A DNA stretch of 64,000 bases from assembly GCF_000426685.1 (NCBI RefSeq), contig NZ_AUFV01000003.1, forward strand, positions 248,001 to 312,000, read 5' to 3'. This DNA comes from Solimonas flava DSM 18980. Its GTDB lineage: Bacteria; Pseudomonadota; Gammaproteobacteria; Nevskiales; Nevskiaceae. Each line of letters starts with the position of its first letter. The stretch's first letter is position 1. The position numbers and the translations under genes are program-made. The notes beneath the pieces are model-generated. The model did no database searches. It saw only the letters and a list, made by a program, of their open reading frames with translations, and was not told the origin of the DNA. Below, one piece after another: positions 60,518 to 64,000 of the stretch.

Positions 60518-61351
60518 ATGAACGAACTGCCGCCCGACCCGTCGCCCGACGATCCGCGCCAGGACCCGTTCGCGCGCTGGCGCACGGCGACGCGCGCGCG
60601 CATCGGCCTCGGCCGCGCCGGCGACGCCTTGCCGACCGCGGCGCTGCTCGATTTCCAGGCGGCGCACAGCCGCGCCCGCGACGCCGTGCACGGCCGCGTC
60701 GATTTCGACGCCATCGCCGCGCAGCTCGCCGGCACGTTCGCGGCGCCGCCGCTGCGCGTGCGCTCGCGCGCCGCCGACCGCGCCGTCTACCTGCGCCGTC
60801 CGGATCTCGGCCGCCGCGTGCACGCCGACGATCTTCCGCAGCTGCAGGCTGCGGCCGCCGGCGGCGCGGGTTTCGAGCTGGCGTTCGTGGTCGCCGACGG
60901 CCTGTCGGCGGCCGCCGTCAACGCGCACGCCGCGCCGCTGCTCGCGCAGCTCGCGCCGCGGCTCGCCGGCTGGCGGCTGGCGCCGGTGGTGCTCGCCAGC
61001 CAGGCACGCGTCGCGCTCGGCGACGAGGTCGCCGAGGCGCTCGGCGCGCGCCTGGTCGCGGTGCTGATCGGCGAGCGTCCGGGCCTGTCGGTCGCCGACA
61101 GCCTCGGCATTTACCTGACCTACGCGCCGCGCGTCGGCTGCCTCGACGCCGCGCGCAACTGCATCTCGAACATCCATGCCGACGGGCTCGGCTACGCGCG
61201 CGCCGCCGACACGCTGTGCTGGCTGCTCGACGAGGCACGGCGCCTGCGCCTGACCGGCGTCGCGCTCAAGCTCGACGCGCCGCCGGCATCACTGGGCAAC
61301 AGCGGTACATCCATCACCTCTGGGGACATTGGGAGCAGCAGTCATGAGTGA
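60518..61351 (+). CDS. eutC: Ethanolamine ammonia-lyase small subunit
   Basis: EutC is the small subunit that completes the B12 site with EutB. The 277-residue protein has ALLDFQAAHSRARDAV near residue 43 and VADGLSAAAVNAHAAPLL. IGERPGLSVADSLGIYLTYA and RVGCLDAARNCISNIHADGL follow. Its C-terminal codons overlap the start of the permease gene by eight bases, so translation is coupled. Confidence 0.96.
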   Translation: MNELPPDPSPDDPRQDPFARWRTATRARIGLGRAGDALPTAALLDFQAAHSRARDAVHGRVDFDAIAAQLAGTFAAPPLRVRSRAADRAVYLRRPDLGRRVHADDLPQLQAAAAGGAGFELAFVVADGLSAAAVNAHAAPLLAQLAPRLAGWRLAPVVLASQARVALGDEVAEALGARLVAVLIGERPGLSVADSLGIYLTYAPRVGCLDAARNCISNIHADGLGYARAADTLCWLLDEARRLRLTGVALKLDAPPASLGNSGTSITSGDIGSSSHE

Positions 61352-62744
61352 AGAAACCAAGCCGGCGCTCAAGAAGAGCCTGAGCGGCTGGCATCTGTGG
61401 GGCATCGCCGTCGGCCTCGTCATTTCCGGCGAATACTTCGGCTGGAGCTACGGCTGGGCCTCGGCCGGCACGCTCGGCTTCCTGGTCACGACGGCGCTGG
61501 TCGCCGTGATGTACGCGACCTTCATCTTCAGCTTCACCGAGCTGACCACGGCGATCCCGCACGCCGGCGGACCGTTCGCGTACAGCTACCGCGCGTTCGG
61601 GCCGTTCGGCGGCTTCATCGCCGGCTTCGCGACGCTGATCGAGTTCGTGTTCGCGCCGCCGGCGATCGCGCTGTCGATCGGCGCCTATCTCAACGTGCAG
61701 TTTCCGGCGCTCGATCCGAAGCTGGCCGCGGTCGGCGCGTACCTGATCTTCATGACGCTCAACATCGCCGGCGTCACCATCGCCGCGACCTTCGAGCTGT
61801 GCGTGACGCTGCTGGCGATCTTCGAGCTGCTGGTGTTCATGGGCGTGGTCTCGCCCGGCTTCTCGTGGAGCAATTTCACCGCCAACGGCTGGGCCGGTGC
61901 GTCGACGTTCTCGGGCGCGGCGATCGGCGGCATCTTCGCGGCGATCCCGTTCGCGATCTGGTTCTTCCTCGCGATCGAGGGCGCGGCGATGGCCGCCGAG
62001 GAAACCAAGGAGCCGAAGAAGGTCATCCCGAAGGCCTACGTCGGCGGCATCCTGACGCTGGTGGTGCTGGCGTTCGGCGTGATGTTCTTCGCCGGGGGCG
62101 TCGGCGACTGGTCGAAGCTGTCGAACATCAACGATCCGCTGCCGCAGGCGATGAAGATCGTCGTCGGCGAATCGAGCGGCTGGCTGCACATGCTGGTGTG
62201 GATCGGCCTGTTCGGCCTGATCGCCTCGTTCCACGGCATCATCATGGGCTACTCGCGGCAGATCTTCGCGATGGCGCGCGCCGGCTACCTGCCGGGCTTC
62301 TTCGCCACCGTGCACCCGAAGCGCAAGACGCCGCACTGGGCGATCCTCGCCGGCGGCGTGATCGGCATCCTGGCGATCTTCTCGGATACGTTCATCCAGA
62401 TCGGCGGCCAGCCGCTGACGGCGAACATCGTCACCATGTCGGTGTTCGGCGCGATCCTGCTCTACATCGTCTCGATGCTGAGCCTGTTCAAGCTGCGCCG
62501 CTCCGAGGCGACGCTGGAGCGGCCGTTCAGGGCGCCGTTCTATCCGGTCTTTCCGGCGATCGCGCTGGGCCTCGCCGTCGTGTTCCTGGCGACGATGATC
62601 TACTTCAACCAGGTCGTCTTCCTGCTGTTCCTCGGCCTGTTCGCGATCAGCCTCGTGTTCTACTTCCTCAGCAAGAACGCGCGCGCCGAAGCGCTGCAGG
62701 CCGACGCCATGCTGAGTGCCGCGCCGGGGCCGGCGCAGGGCTGA
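61344..62744 (+). CDS. Ethanolamine permease (APC family)
   Basis: This 466-residue protein of the amino acid-polyamine-organocation family has about twelve membrane helices. It opens with LSGWHLWGIAVGLVISGEYF, and AEETKEPKKVIPKAY lies between helices 6 and 7, matching ethanolamine permeases (EatA/EutP type). It imports ethanolamine with protons, feeding the EutBC lyase. I chose the ATG at 61344 preceded by GGGAG; a TTG five codons earlier is possible. It overlaps eutC by eight bases. Confidence 0.93.
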   Translation: MSEETKPALKKSLSGWHLWGIAVGLVISGEYFGWSYGWASAGTLGFLVTTALVAVMYATFIFSFTELTTAIPHAGGPFAYSYRAFGPFGGFIAGFATLIEFVFAPPAIALSIGAYLNVQFPALDPKLAAVGAYLIFMTLNIAGVTIAATFELCVTLLAIFELLVFMGVVSPGFSWSNFTANGWAGASTFSGAAIGGIFAAIPFAIWFFLAIEGAAMAAEETKEPKKVIPKAYVGGILTLVVLAFGVMFFAGGVGDWSKLSNINDPLPQAMKIVVGESSGWLHMLVWIGLFGLIASFHGIIMGYSRQIFAMARAGYLPGFFATVHPKRKTPHWAILAGGVIGILAIFSDTFIQIGGQPLTANIVTMSVFGAILLYIVSMLSLFKLRRSEATLERPFRAPFYPVFPAIALGLAVVFLATMIYFNQVVFLLFLGLFAISLVFYFLSKNARAEALQADAMLSAAPGPAQG

Positions 62745-62765
62745 ATCGGGCGCTCCCCGGCCGCT

Positions 62766-62780
62766 GGGTGAAACTCACCC
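62766..62780. promoter_or_regulatory. GGGTGA-AAC-TCACCC inverted repeat between permease and AraC genes
   Basis: The six-base arms are perfect complements. A related repeat, GGTGA-CAAAAC-TCACC, precedes the histidine kinase gene at 53073-53088. Function not known. Confidence 0.35.
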
Positions 62781-62797
62781 GCGGCCGCCGCTGCCGG

Positions 62798-62814
62798 CTT
62801 GCACGCTTCTTGCT
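62798..62814 (+). promoter_or_regulatory. Sigma-54-like element upstream of the AraC gene
   Basis: CTTGCACGCTTCTTGCT aligns with the sigma-54 consensus YTGGCACGRNNNTTGCW at most positions. The -24 GG is TG, a weakness. It would start a transcript across the terminator hairpin at 62855 into the AraC gene. Confidence 0.35.
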
Positions 62815-62854
62815 GAATGCAAGACGGTTGCTCGGGGAGTGCTGTAGCGGTATC

Positions 62855-62885
62855 GGGGCCGCGACGGGGGTCGCGGCCCCATTTT
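62855..62885 (+). terminator. Terminator of the eut operon
   Basis: GGGGCCGCGAC, a GGGG loop and GTCGCGGCCCC form an 11-base-pair stem followed by ATTTT. It lies between the permease and AraC-type genes. It can end the eutBC-permease transcript or, less likely, attenuate the AraC gene. Confidence 0.75.
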
Positions 62886-62898
62886 GCGAGGTGGGCCG

Positions 62899-63939
62899 AT
62901 GCCGATCGCCCGGACTGTGGACGCCGCGCCGCCGCGGCACGTGCTGGCTGCCGCCGCGAGCGGCGTGACGCGTTTCATCGCCGCCGAGGGCGGCGATGCC
63001 GAGCGCGTGCTCGAACGCGCCGGCGTGCCCGCCGAGCGCATCGCCGATCCGCTGCTGCCGCTCGATCTCGGCGCCTACTGCGCGATGATGGAGCTGGCCG
63101 CCGCCGATACCGGCGACGCCAATTTCGGTCTGCGCTTCGGCCAGCAGTTCGAGCCCGAGCAGCTCGGCCTGATCGGCCATATCGCGCTCGCCGCGCCGAC
63201 GCTCGGCGCCGCGCTCGACGCCTTCGCCGGGTTGTTCCCGTTCCACCAGCAGGTCACCGAAACGTGCTTTGCGCGCAACGGCGACACGCTGCGCCTCGAA
63301 TACCGCATTCTCGACGGCCGCATCGTCGAGCGCCGCCAGGATGCCGAGCTGACGATGGGCATGTTCGCCAACGTGCTGCGCCGCTGTCTGGGCCGCGACT
63401 GGGCGCCGGACGAGGTGCAGTTCGAGCATCCGCAGCCGGGCGACACCCGCGAACACCGCCAGGCCTTCGCCGCGCCGGCGCGCTTCGGTCAGCGCAGCAA
63501 CGCGCTGCTGTTCCGCTGCCGCGATCTCGAGCGACCGATGCCGGGCCGTGATCCGGCCGCCTTCGTCGCGCTGCGCGAGGAACTGCGCCGCGTCGCCGGC
63601 AGCACCGGCGCGCTGGGCTTCATCGACCGCGTGCGCGGCGAAGTGCGCTCGCGGCTGTCCAGCGGCTATCCGCATGTCGACCAGATCGCCGCGGCCCTTG
63701 GCCTCGCGCGCTGGACCCTGCAGCGCCGCCTCGCCGAGCACGGCTGCAGCTATGCCGGGCTGGTCGAGGACGTGCGCCGCGAGCTGGCGACGCGCTATCT
63801 CGCCGAACGCCATCTGCCGGTCGGCGACATCGCCGGCCTGCTCGGCTATTCCGAACTCAGCGCCTTCACGCGCGCCTTCCTGCGCTGGTTCGGTGTGGCG
63901 CCGACGCAGGCGCGCCGCCGGCAGGACGCACCGCTGTAG
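62899..63939 (+). CDS. AraC family transcriptional regulator (OruR/ArgR-like)
   Basis: This 346-residue protein has the N-terminal arabinose-binding-like domain of the OruR/VirF group (residues about 20-220). A C-terminal AraC double helix-turn-helix follows (VDQIAAALGLARWTLQRRLA and IAGLLGYSELSAFTRAFLRW). GAGG lies before the ATG at 62899. Following the ethanolamine genes, it is a candidate activator of that operon, but the effector and target are not shown. The gene is complete; its stop is 61 bases before the right edge. Confidence 0.9.
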   Translation: MPIARTVDAAPPRHVLAAAASGVTRFIAAEGGDAERVLERAGVPAERIADPLLPLDLGAYCAMMELAAADTGDANFGLRFGQQFEPEQLGLIGHIALAAPTLGAALDAFAGLFPFHQQVTETCFARNGDTLRLEYRILDGRIVERRQDAELTMGMFANVLRRCLGRDWAPDEVQFEHPQPGDTREHRQAFAAPARFGQRSNALLFRCRDLERPMPGRDPAAFVALREELRRVAGSTGALGFIDRVRGEVRSRLSSGYPHVDQIAAALGLARWTLQRRLAEHGCSYAGLVEDVRRELATRYLAERHLPVGDIAGLLGYSELSAFTRAFLRWFGVAPTQARRRQDAPL

Positions 63940-64000
63940 GCCAGCGCTTCGAATCGCCGGCGAGCGCTCCGGAACCGGCCGATCCTGCTGCGTGGCCGGA

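Overview
The window is about 64 kb of GC-rich DNA around the replication origin of a Gammaproteobacterium. The evidence is the gene order: rpmH-rnpA-yidD-yidC-mnmE run one way and dnaA-dnaN-recF-gyrB the other. They are followed by mrcA divergent from pilMNOPQ-aroK-aroB, then dgt and gltBD. High GC, the DnaA-box layout and the parS-like sites suggest a lineage near Nevskiales, Xanthomonadales or Pseudomonas; this placement is inference. Most of the window is dense, ordinary chromosome.

Layout. 1-6.2 kb: the 5' part of aceE (running off the left edge), divergent from a LysR regulator and an acetyl-CoA hydrolase/transferase, then a DUF1232 protein. 6.2-15.4 kb: one leftward kdp block. It holds a 27-residue membrane peptide, kdpF, kdpA, kdpB, kdpC, kdpD and kdpE, followed by a thioesterase-like and a Nudix gene joined by very short gaps or overlaps. 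15.5-19.5 kb: an acetyltransferase, a TorF-like outer-membrane protein with a second micropeptide upstream, and a LysR/MFS divergent pair. 19.6-30 kb: the origin region, with DnaA boxes on both sides of dnaA and two perfect 16-bp parS-type palindromes inside recF. 30-41 kb: a hypothetical gene, penicillin-binding protein 1A, the type IV pilus alignment operon, shikimate genes and dgt.

41-45.3 kb is a small accessory block between dgt and gltB. It has a subtilase with a GlyGly-CTERM-like tail, a YXWGXW-repeat protein and a Phd/VapC-like pair whose toxin lacks two expected acidic residues. 45.5-51.6 kb: gltB and gltD, then a decayed, out-of-frame copy of the gltD 3' end. 51.6-58.3 kb: PAP2 and DUF2306-like membrane proteins, a two-component system, a nitronate monooxygenase-like enzyme, and a CGNR regulator divergent from an alpha/beta hydrolase and an AhpD-like protein. 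58.3-64 kb: YceH, then eutB-eutC-ethanolamine permease and an AraC-type regulator.

No rRNA, tRNA, CRISPR array, insertion sequence or prophage was recognised. No gene-free stretch exceeds about 240 bases. The most useful non-coding observations are the two parS-type sites in recF, the four GCATA half-sites before the kdp operon, the repeated ACAAGTTACAA boxes at the CGNR promoter, and the two related micropeptides. No clearly new multi-gene system was found.
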